This document shows, piece by piece, positions 42,650 through 52,094 of a stretch of 64,000 nt of DNA (the first letter of the stretch is position 1; every line of letters begins with the position of its first letter). Position numbers and translations under genes: made by a program. The notes beneath the pieces were generated by a model. That model did no database searches. It was not told the DNA's origin and worked only from the letters and a program-made list of their open reading frames with translations. Origin of the DNA: Neoceratodus forsteri (Eukaryota; Chordata; Ceratodontiformes; Ceratodontidae); NCBI GenBank assembly GCA_016271365.2, contig CM057456.1, positions 889,510,001 through 889,574,000 of the forward strand, given 5' to 3'.

Positions 42650-44160
42650 TATAAAAAAGTTTTCAATGCCTGTTTAAACCCCTCCACAGTCATGCACTCC
42701 CAGAGCTGACGGGTTAGAGAATTCCAAAGGGTTCAGGCCACGTGCATGAATGCACGGACCCCAGAAGATTTCAGAGACACCCTCAGAATCTCTAGCAACC
42801 CCTCGTCAGCCAAACGCAACTGTCACATCGGGTGGTAAGGCACAAGAAGCTCTTTCAAGTAGTCAGGGCCCAGTCCATGTAGGGTTTTATAAGTCAGTAA
42901 ACCAACTTTAAAGGTGATCCACCACCTAATCGGCAGCCAGTGCAGATCACACAGCACAGGTGTAATACGGGATACTTGAGAGGCCCCAGTTAATAATCAT
43001 GCTGCTGCATTCTGCACGAGCTGCAGGCAGTGGATTTCAACCCCAGAATGCCCTAAGTACAGGGAGTTACAATAATCAAGGCACGAAGTCACAAAGTCAT
43101 GGACCAATGTAGGCAAGTCCCTGGATGGAACTAGGTGCTTAATTCTGGAGATGTTCCTAAGATGATAAAAGGAAGACTTGATGACTTCCGACACCTGAGA
43201 TCATAAAGTCAGCCCGTCGTCAACCACTACCCCCAGGTTTCGCACCCATTCAGAGGATAGGATGTGAGAGCCCCCGAGAAAAAGTCTAGAGGGCTGATCA
43301 GCTCTAAACACCTCTATCTGGTGACCCCAGTCCACTACCATCACCTCCGTCTTTCTGGTGTTTAACTTTAACCAGCTCAAGTTCATCCAGTCCTGGATTC
43401 AGTGAGGCAGGTATTAAGTTCCAAGACAGCTGTATCCTGGTCGGGGGCAAAAGACAGGTAGAGGTGGGTATCATCAGCATAGCAGTGAAACCTCAGCCCA
43501 TACCATCTTACAATGTCTACAAGGGGCAGCATATACACTGCAAGCAACATGGGAGACAGCACTGAACCCTATGGGACCCCACAAGGCAGGGAGAAAGGGT
43601 CCAAGGAAAAAATCCCAAATACCACTCTCTGACTCCTGCCAATAAGGAAGAATGTAAACCACCCAAAGACTGTAACTGACAGTCTGCAGATGTACCTCGG
43701 ATGTCCAAGCAGCACCCCATGGTCTACAGTGCCAAAGGTTGAGGAGAGATCAAGGAGCACCAAGATAGAATGGTTCCTCCGATCTCTCGCCATTAGGAGA
43801 TTATTGAGCACCCAAACCAGTGCCATCTCAGTACTGTGCCTCTTTTGAAAACTGGACTGGAGAGGTTTGTAGATGTTATGGATGGTCATGTGGTCATCCA
43901 GCTGTGCCACCACTACTTTCTCAATTACCTTCCCTATAAAGGCAAGGTTTGAGATCGGTCTGTAGTTGGCCAGAGAATCTGGGTCCAAAGAAACTTTCTT
44001 TAGGAGAGGGATTACCACTGCCTCCTTCAGGAAGCTTGGAAACTCACCGGATTCCAAGGAGCACTGGACTATCTGAGCCAGGACCGGGCCGATCATATCC
44101 CAACAACCCATAATCAAGGAAGATGGGCCCGGATCCATACTACAACACATAGGGTGCATA
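42650..44160 (-). pseudogene. L2 ORF2 reverse transcriptase remnant
   Basis: Blocks in order on minus are LKEAVVIPLLKK, NYRPISNLAFIGKVIEKVV, LQSSFQKRHSTEMALVWVLN, VLLDLSSTFGTVDHGVLL and, after a frameshift near 43570, the intact catalytic HCYADDTHLYLSF at about 43455-43495. LSWLKLNTRKTEVMVVDWG and HDFVTSCLDYCNSLYLG follow. The L2-typical C-terminus VLCDLHWLPI and LLTYKTLHGLGPDYL, then LWNSLTRQ, completes it. There are at least four frameshifts or stops. Confidence 0.92.
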
Positions 44161-44474
44161 CCCTGGACAATTCACATGATATCCATGAGCTCGGACAAGG
44201 CAAAGGTACTCCAGGAAGCCTGAAGTGAGGTGACCAAGCACTGATCATCAGCAACCCCCATAGAATGAGTTGAACAAACTTCCAACCTGATGTCGGCCAC
44301 CTTATCCGCAAAGAACCAAGCAAGCACATCACACTCTATTTGCAAAAAAGGTCTTTGGAGCTTCAGACAGGCTGGTTTTCACAACCTGTCAAAAGTTCAG
44401 AAGAGCTGAGCTGGTCGATTCTGAGTGGCAGCAATCTCCCCAGACAGGAATTCTGCCTTCTTACGGAAGATCGT

Positions 44475-45305
44475 TTATTGGTAGATCTTACAGTGTTCAA
44501 CCAATCTAAGGTGGTTGGCAACCAAGGCAGATTTCTGCCAATGCCATTCTAACCTACATCCTACTCGCTGCAACTCCCTCAAGGGTCCATCAAACCAAGG
44601 GGCCCGAGGGCGAAGTGGGAGAGGATGAACACAGACGGGAGCAATCAAGTCCAGAGCTACCGAGATGTCCTTATTATAGGCCATCACTAAAGTCTCTGGA
44701 CTCGAGCTGGTCACAGGAAACTCCTAGAGATCAATCACTGCTGCTAGGCCTTCAGGACTCAATTCCCTTAAAGGGTGGTAACTAACCATCTCCACAGGGG
44801 CAGACCTCCAGAGGGGGGCACACAAGTTGAACTTCATGGTGTAGTGATCAGACCAACCAACTGGTTCCACCTCCAGGTCGGAGGCCTCAATCCCCAGGAG
44901 GAAAACCAGATCAAGAGAGTGACCATGTTTATGGGTGGCAGAGGTAACAACCTGTGTAAGGCCCAAAGATGTCATAAGCTGGAGGAAGTGTTGTCCAAAC
45001 TGCAAGAGATCGTCATCGACCCAGGCATTGAAGTCTCCGAGTACCATCAACCTGGGAGACTCCAATGCCATGTCGGCAACGAAGTCCGCTACTTCCTGCA
45101 GGAATCACATCTCATCTCTGGGTGGACGGTAGATGAGAGCTAACCCCCAACCTACACCAGCCACCACGGTACACTCAAATGATTCAGCTTCCTCAACTGG
45201 TACATTCGTAAGGCCCAACTCGGTCTTAAAACAGACCGCTAACCCCCCATGATCCAGTTTCAAGAGACGTATTACCGAGTACCCAGTTGGAATTGCAGCA
45301 TGCAA
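44475..45305 (-). pseudogene. L2 ORF2 endonuclease remnant
   Basis: Minus-strand frames give LIYRPPRDEM near 45110 and LMVLGDFNAWVDDD (D-x-N motif) near 45035. LTQVVTSATHKHGHSLDLVF and VGWSDHYTMKF (S-D-H intact) come next. A stop after IDL at 44724 separates the linker, which continues MTSSSPETLVMAYNK, ALDLIAPVC and APWFDGPLRELQR. The order and spacing are those of L2. Confidence 0.85.
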
Positions 45306-45330
45306 AATAGGGCCAGCATTTTCATCCAGC

Positions 45331-45350
45331 CATATATGTATGTATATATT

Positions 45351-45386
<36 letters not shown>

Positions 45387-45720
45387 CTTTTTAGTACTTT
45401 CAAAACTTTGAAAGCATTGGTGTTAGTAATGCATTTAAAAATACATTTTTTAATTGCCTTTACAGTTAAACATGCGGTTTCATGTGAGGGCACATTTTTA
45501 TGGGCGGTTCAAATTATTTTAGTCATGGGCACAGTACTTGGTAAACATAGACCTTTGATGATAAATTGTATTTTTTCTTTAAAGTTTGAGAAGTATGTAT
45601 TATATATAAGTGTGGCATTGTTGGAAATGGGACTGGGGAATGAATAATGGTTAAGTGCCTAGAATTTTTTTTTTTAATATAACTGAGTTTATATGTGGCA
45701 AGTAGGTATGGGATAGTGTT
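45331..45720 (+). repeat. Duplicated segment Y, first copy (right part), with (GA)n
   Basis: It begins with a (GA) microsatellite at 45352-45381 and continues GTTTGTCTTTTTAGTA, then GAAAGCATTGGTGTTAGTA. It matches 46632-46955 through GGGACTGGGGAATGAATAAT. Together with 41840-42487 it reconstitutes one copy of Y around the L2. Confidence 0.88.
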
Positions 45721-46267
45721 TTGAATGTGGCAGTAGGACAGATTTGTTAGGATAAAATTATGTGGTCTTGCAAATAAGAAATAATTGTAAGGGATATATT
45801 TTGAAAAACAGTGATATATATCATAGGGTTTTCTTTCATGTATTATTCGAAGAAATAGTTATGGCTCATTTTGTACTATCCATAAAAGGAGAGAAGAAAA
45901 CACTGAACAAGAAAACAATTGGTGATTTTAAAAACTATTCTGAGCAGAGCTGACAAAAAAAAAATCTCAATTATATTTTTTATTTAATTTTATCAGGGAC
46001 ACTAGAAACAGGATGTTAACACATCATTGGGCACTGATGCCATTTGTCTGTGTTAGGGAAGTTGTGGGTGGAGTCACCTTGCATGTGTTAAAATATACCA
46101 GCTGCAATTAACAACTACTTGTAGAAGCAAAAGGCTGGGTGTTTTTTTTTTCTACTTTCTTTTCACTGATATTATAAACTGAGCCAGGAAAAAGGTAAGA
46201 CTGAACAGATTAGAGCTGACATTAAAAAATGTGATGTTCCTAAGGTCTGTTGCATGCACTATGTTTT
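45721..46267. other. No gene recognised
   Basis: Unique sequence between the two Y copies; a T10 run lies near 46143. No coding support. Confidence 0.4.
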
Positions 46268-46377
46268 CATTTTCATGGGAGGGGCATGAGGTACCATGTT
46301 GGAACAACTGACTATCAGAGCTGCCTGGGGAAGTAATTAAAGAGTGCCTGAAACTGCATCTAGGCAAATCCCCCCCA

Positions 46378-46416
<39 letters not shown>

Positions 46417-46542
46417 GATCCTGAAGATCCACCCTCACCTTTTTTTTGATTCATGTGAAAGTGCCACAGGTTTCTCTTAAACATTTATATACTAAAAACG
46501 TAAAGTTCAGCTTTTGGAATTAACAATATTTGTTTACCATAT

Positions 46543-46609
<67 letters not shown>

Positions 46610-46955
46610 TCACATATGTATATATATATATAGTTTGTCTTTTTAGTAGTTTCAGAACTTTGAAAGCATTGGTGTTAGTATTGCATTTAGAAATACATTT
46701 TTTAATTGTCTTTACAGTTAAACATGCAGTTTCATGTGAGGGCACATTTTTGGGGGGGGTTCAAATTATTTTAATCATGGACACAGTACTTTGATGATAA
46801 AGTGTATTGTTTCTTTTAAGTTTGAGAAGTATGTATCATATATAAGTGTGGCAGTGCTGTAAATGGGACTGGGGAATGAATAATGGTTAAGTGCCTAGAA
46901 TTTTTTTTAAATATAATTGAGTTTATATGTGGCAAGTAGGTAGGAGACAGTGTTC
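46268..46955 (+). repeat. Duplicated segment Y, second copy (lacks the L2)
   Basis: Paralogue of 41840-42487 plus 45331-45720. It includes microsatellites (CA)n at 46381-46415, (TC)n at 46544-46565, (TA)n at 46566-46593, (CA)n at 46594-46609 and (TA)n at 46616-46631. The microsatellite position is where the L2 sits in the other copy. Confidence 0.88.
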
Positions 46956-47182
46956 AAATCTTACTACTTACAAATCATTGTGTTGTTTCTCCATACCTCC
47001 TTAACAATTCCACACAACTTCACTAACTTCATTATGCAGCCGTGGTGGATCTGACCAGATTTTGTTTAATTTGGACATCCGTGCATTTTAAGTTACTTAC
47101 TGCCAATTCCAAGTGGCGATTTGTCTGGGAGCTCAAGAAGGCAGCCACCAGCGAGTGGTCAGAAGTGGAAAGCTGAGGCATG

Positions 47183-47262
47183 CGTCTACACAGAGCAAGG
47201 CAAACCGTGCATGTGTTTGCCCTAATAAACACTCCTTTATTACAGCAAATTATGTCACAGTT
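47183..47262 (+). repeat. Duplicated segment X, second copy
   Basis: Matches 41143-41225 (about 80-85% by eye), including TAATAAACACTCCTTTATTA. The order X-Y-Y-X rather than X-Y-X-Y implies a deletion, or more than one duplication step. Confidence 0.75.
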
Positions 47263-47729
47263 TCCAAATGGAAAAAGGGGAAGCTAGTACTTATATATGT
47301 ATAAAATAAGCCTGCTGCTTTCTCCCCCCTCAAGTTTTTCTCTCAAGCAACTGCTAAATATTTTCCCAGTTGTATTTGTTTGTTTCTATAGTGTATTTGT
47401 GCTTTTCTCCCCTGAAATGTGTGTTGGAAAATTGCTGCCTTAAAACATTTATATTCACTGTACATTGCAAAATCATCATTGGAAACAGTGTTGTGCTATG
47501 CTGTGTAATATCCTGCTATTGCCATAAGTTTTCACCAAAAAAGCAGAACACTGTATTTATGAGTTTTTACTTGTGTGCTTTGCTCCATGCTGTATGTGGA
47601 AATATTTCTTTTTTATGTTGCACCCTGTGCTGTGCTGTTTAAATACCAAAAGGCACAATATTTGTGTGTTTTTATTTTTGCTTGTACAATACTGCTTGGT
47701 TGTTTGAAAAGATAGTCTTTAAAGGAATC
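47263..47729. other. No gene recognised
   Basis: T-rich. TGTGCTATGCTGTG and CTGTGCTGTGCTGTT words suggest low-complexity drift only. Confidence 0.4.
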
Positions 47730-48432
47730 AGACTTCTCGGTTACTCTGTGAACAAGATGTGGTTATAGAGGAGGACAGAGTGAGGGAGGGGCTGCTGGCA
47801 TTGAAGGTGGACAAATCACCAGGCCCAGACAGAGTACATCCAAGGGTACTAAAGAAACTGGCTGAGGAGCTGGCAGGGCTGCTAGCAGACTTATTTAATA
47901 GTTCACTAGAGTCAGGCGTGGTACCGCAGGACTAGAGAATAGCACATGTAGTGCCCTTCCACAAAAGTAATCCCAAGGATGACCCAGGGAATTGCAGACC
48001 AGTCAGTCTAACCTCCATTGTGGGCAAGCTAATGGAGACCATACTAAAGCACAGGTTGGTGGAATATCTGAAGGAGCATGGTCCCCAGGATGTAAGGCAG
48101 CATGGGTTCATGGGGTGGGGTGGGGGGCAGATCATGTAAAACAAATCTGATTGACTTCTTTGACTGTGTCACTAAGACAGTAGACAGGGGCCAAGAGGTA
48201 GACAGCCTCTATCTTGATTTCAGCAATGCCTTTGACTCTGTGCCCCGCACTGTGCTGGGATAGACATAGGGGGAAGGTAAGGATCATGGGTAGGGAGGAT
48301 GGGAGAAGTGGGAAGGGAAGGGAAGGCAGGGACAATAGCTTAAGCTGTGGACCCTGCAATACGAGCAGACTTGAGAGACCAAATGGCCTTCTTCTGCTGG
48401 CTTCTTTGTATGTTCATATGTATGTTCGTAGG
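47730..48432 (+). mobile_element. CR1/L3-like LINE, internally deleted
   Basis: RT-proximal coding is clear: a GVVPQD segment, then VVPFHKSN-like sequence, NCRPVSLTSIVGKLMETIL and HGPQDVRQHGFM, then a frame change and a DFSNAFDSVPRTVL-like stretch near 48220-48260. The sequence then jumps directly to the 3' UTR, so most of the RT is deleted. The tail reads GACCAAATGGCCTTCTTCTG and ends TTTGTATGTTCATATGTATG. The subfamily differs from the octamer-TTTCTATG copies. Confidence 0.85.
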
Positions 48433-49037
48433 TAACGAAAAATGTTTTATAAGATAATAATGGTGTGATGCACCATGGCTTAAAAAGAAGGGAGGTAAAA
48501 ATATAGCAATAGTAAACATAGGGATAGGATAACATGGAGCAGATGATTAGTTCTAATAATAGACAGCCGACTATTTTATTTATTGTATTTTAATGTGTTT
48601 GTAACTACTGCTTTTACCTTTTATAATACAATATTTGATAGTGCACTGAAACAAGTGTGCTTTCACCTTTATATTTCACACTGCTAGCAAAAATAAGTCT
48701 TACTAATCACTTGCTGTTCAATCAGCTGTTGATGTTTTGCTTGGCATTCTAGCTAGACACAGGGAGGGGAAGAGAGAGGGGAGGAAGGCTGCCTGGGTGA
48801 CTTTATGCAAAGTGCAAAAATGAGGGCTATAAGACACAAATGTATATTAATTATTAGGTGTTGCATCCTAAATGTTTACTGTGCACCACCAGTGGCAATA
48901 CAACCATGGCAAACTGAGGAATGGATCACAAGACACCTAGTGACTGGCTAAAGAATTACAAAATACAGCATTTACTCCTCTGCTATCTGATGGCATGTTC
49001 ATGGACAAACAGTGCATTGTTGTGTGCTATAACGTAC
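48433..49037. other. No gene recognised
   Basis: Unassigned sequence up to the terminus of the palindromic element. Confidence 0.4.
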
Positions 49038-50885
49038 AAGGTGACCCATTTTGAAAAGGTTAGCATGGCACAAACTGGGTTTGTGCTGCGCTAACCTGGA
49101 ATAGCACCAGCTGTCGGGAGCATGCCCATATTCAAAGTGCACAGATATGCAACACCCCCCCACCCTGACAGCACTGTCCCACACAGTGTTGTGCTGCACC
49201 TATGCAAATGAAGGTTCCCTCATGCATATGTGGCACAGCACAATACTGAAATATTTCAGAAGCGCTATGGCCACCAGCAGCAGCACTGTTTAACACTTCT
49301 GAAACCTAGCCCTTAACAGTGCACAGATTCATCTGAATACTGTCAAGGGCTGGGTACCCTGGTGGTTCAGCCATCCCATCCTAGCCTCGATCTCTTCCCT
49401 ATTACTATTTCATCAATACCTGGTGGTCTAGTGTCCCTGCCTTGCTCTCATCCATTCCCCATGAAAAGTTCATCAATACCTGGTTGTCTAGTGTCCCTCC
49501 ATAGCCCAATCTCTTCCCCATTAATAGTTCATCAATACCTGGTGGTCTAGTGTCCCTTCCTTGCCCCAGTCCCCTCTTCAGTATTTCATATAATCCCTGG
49601 TGGTCCAGTGGTCCCTTCCCCTCCCCTGGTCACCAATCGCCATCCCAACCCCAAGAAATAAATCCCCTGGTAGTCTTGTGGCCCCCCACCCAGCAGGTAG
49701 TGACCCACCACCCCGCTCCTTCCCAACCCAACCTGTGCCAGTGACTGGCACAGCCCTTCTCACACCGCCATGACCAGTCACTGACTGAACTGCCAATGAA
49801 CCTGTACAGTACATAGTTCGTGCTCATTTGTTTACTGGTCTATGTACTATACAGGCCCACTGACAATCGGTGGCTAGCCATGGCAATGTGAGAAGGCCTG
49901 TGACAGTCACCAGCATGGGTCAGATTGGTGGGGAGTGGGGTTGTGGGTCACTGCCAGCCGGAGGAGGGGCAGGGACCACTAGACTACCAGGGGATTTATT
50001 TATTGGGGTCCAGATGATGATTAGGGACTAAGGGAGGAGTGAGGGATCACTGAATCACCAGAGATTATATGCAATACTTGGAAGGGATTCGGGCTAAGGA
50101 GGGACCACTAGGAAAGTGAAAGGAGAAATTCTTTAACCAGGAAAGGAACACTAAACCAGAGCTAGTTTCCAGATGTGACCTGGGAGCACAAGGAAGTTAA
50201 GTGACTTGTTCAGGGTCACACAGTATGCAAGTGGGGTTGGTGAAATTCAAACCCAGGTCTCCAGGTTTGTAGCTCAGTGCCCTTAACCACTAGGCTATAC
50301 TACCTCCAGCCTTGAATACAAGACCACCAGGTATTGACAAAGTATTAACAGGGAAGGGATCGGGGCTTGGGAGGGACACTAGATCACCAGGGAAATGGTG
50401 GAATATATATTTAATGGTAACATGGATCAGGGATTAGGGAGGAGGGAACCACAAGGCTACCAGGGAAAAGAGTGGTATTTCTTTTGCTACTGCCAGGGAT
50501 GGGGGCTGGGGGGAGCTGGCCCGGTGCACTCCACGGCAGTGCACACATGCAGATAAGCCCATAATGGGCGTTCAAATGGCCTGCTAATGCTGTGCATGCC
50601 CAATGAGCTTATCTGCATGTTTGGGCTGAATATCACCCATAGGGCTATGGTGCTATCCAGTTTGTGCCGTGCTTCATCCCTATGGGCGGTCTTCAGTCCC
50701 ACCCTCTAGTAGAGCTGCACCAAACTGCTCGCTGTGGACTATGCTACCAGAGCCCAGAATGCAAACAGATAGCGTGGACTGTTCTGATTGCGTGGTTTGA
50801 ATATGGTGCTAGAGCTGGACAGCCATATTTTTGCACACAACGTACCTGTTTGTACGTGCAGCTGGACAGTTCTAAATATGGGGGT
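49038..50885 (+). mobile_element. Palindromic TIR element with minisatellite arms, copy A
   Basis: The ends are GTGACCCATTTTGAAAAGG (left) and the inverted CCCCCATATTTAGAA (right). Inside, ~59-bp units with CAATACCTGGTGGTCTAGTG start at 49411, 49471, 49530 and 49588. They recur inverted as CACTAGACTACCAGGG-type words at 49960-50460. The centre is a hairpin: CCTGTACAGTACATAG (49801-49816) and CTATGTACTATACAGG (49840-49855). The right arm is interrupted by a CORE-SINE. No coding sequence. The architecture recalls Drosophila Foldback/Galileo elements, whose inverted arms are made of tandem repeats. Confidence 0.85.
50128..50312 (-). mobile_element. MIR-like CORE-SINE inserted in copy A
   Basis: The minus strand reads GGTAGTATAGCCTAGTGGTT (A-box region), GGTTTGAATTTC (B-box) and GTGTGACCCTGAACAAGTCA (core). 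It breaks the unit CACTAG-ACCACC of the element's right arm and therefore postdates it. Confidence 0.85.
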
Positions 50886-51084
50886 CAATATCTTTGAAAG
50901 TGGTGATGGCTACCCCTGTATCTATATCTCAGTACTCTTAACACTTACAGATAAGTCTAATACCTCATTTGGAAGGTCTTTTTATGGGCTTCAGAATTTA
51001 AATAAACAGGCAATGTTTGTTTCCCCTTAAAGTAAATGCTGGGGAAAGATGTGTTTAGTTTCAAACTTATCCAGAATAGCCTAG
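50886..51084. other. Short spacer, no gene
   Basis: Part of the roughly 1.2-kb spacer between two inverted palindromic elements. Confidence 0.4.
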
Positions 51085-51240
51085 TAGAGATGTAACATCT
51101 CATAATCAGTGGGGTCCTGCTTCCAGAAAGTTTTATAGCTAGGGGGGCCTTGAGCACAAAGGAGACCAAGTGGCTTGCTGAAGGTCATGCAGTATCTACA
51201 GTAAGTGGCTGTTGCTGGATTTCAGCTAAGGCTTGGTGAA
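51085..51240 (-). mobile_element. Possible degraded CORE-SINE
   Basis: TTGAGCACAAAGGAGACCAA, GTGGCTTGCTGAAGGTCATG and AGTAAGTGGCTG resemble the core of the MIR-like copies at 31.8 and 50.1 kb, but the tRNA head is weak. Confidence 0.4.
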
Positions 51241-51567
51241 ACCAACTCTCATTTTCATGAAGATGGTCTTGTGAAATGCCAAATGTCGTGAAAAATCCAA
51301 CTTTTGCAAAACAAATTGCTGCACTATAAATGATTATGTATTCAAGTTAAAGTCCCAGTTTTTGCTTCAAATTGCTAAGTGTTTCATGAAATAATGAGTA
51401 TATAAATTTGCCCCTTGAATTACCATTAATAACCTGATCAAATGTATTTGCCTTTTAGTAACTATCTCAATTGTTCCACGATCAAAGTCTGTACTTGTGA
51501 GATAGAAAGATTGATAAACAATACAGAGAGACAGAAAAACAAGCAGACAGGTAGAAGAATATAAGGA

Positions 51568-51775
51568 ATAATGTATGGGCAAGCATACACAACAAGCTTG
51601 TGTTTCCATCGAAGGCCTGACATACCAGCGTATGGACTCCAGAGTGAGGCTCAAGAAGTCCATGTTGGTATTTCAATCCTAAGATGGAAACACAAGGCAA
51701 GTTGTGTATGCTTGGCCATGTTTCATTTGTTATAGTGTATGGTTTTAAAAATAAAGATAGAAACCATATAGTACA
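51568..51775. mobile_element. Fold-back TIR element, second ATAATGTATGG copy
   Basis: ATAATGTATGGGCAAGCATA on the left pairs with TATGCTTGGCCATG on the right. TTGTGTTTCCATC and GATGGAAACACAA also pair. The apex is GAGTGAGGCTC (51642-51652), two changes from GAGCGAAGCTC. TTATAGTGTATGG follows at about 51731 and ACCATATAGTACATTATG near 51762, exactly as after the palindrome at 25.8 kb. Confidence 0.8.
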
Positions 51776-52094
51776 TTATGCGTGACTTGAGTGTCCCTCT
51801 TATATGGTAGCTGTGAGGTTTCCTGTCAATACTATGCCCACAAAATTGTAACCTGTAGTTAGATGTGCTGAAATGTCACATTTTTGAACTCTTTTGGATA
51901 AAAATACATTTGTTCTGGGACCGAATGTAAGTCCCATCAACTGCTGCTGCTAAGTCTCTATGGTGAGATGTGATGCTGAGACAAGCGATACACTTGGTCA
52001 TGAAGGAGTCTGGGGAAAAAAATCACTGCTTAGTAAAATAGAGTCCCTGTTTGTAAATAGAGTCCTTAAGTGTAGAAAATGATTTCAGTTTGAA
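51776..52094. other. No gene recognised
   Basis: No signal besides a near-duplicate AATAGAGTCC at 52040 and 52059. Confidence 0.4.

Larger units (their letters stand above)
42488..45330 (-). mobile_element. L2 LINE, minus strand, inserted in duplicated segment Y
   Basis: The 3' end on the left reads, on minus, GTAAAGCGCCTTGATGGCCC, then AAAGGCGTTTATG and an AATAAAACA-like end. This is the canonical L2 3' hairpin. It was inserted at an AT-rich microsatellite that is uninterrupted in the paralogous copy at 46268-46955. 5'-truncated within the endonuclease at about 45330. Confidence 0.92.

Noticed and set aside
46152..46745. Minus-strand frames with CVCVCV and IYIYIY runs
   Set aside because: They are translations of CA and TA microsatellites.
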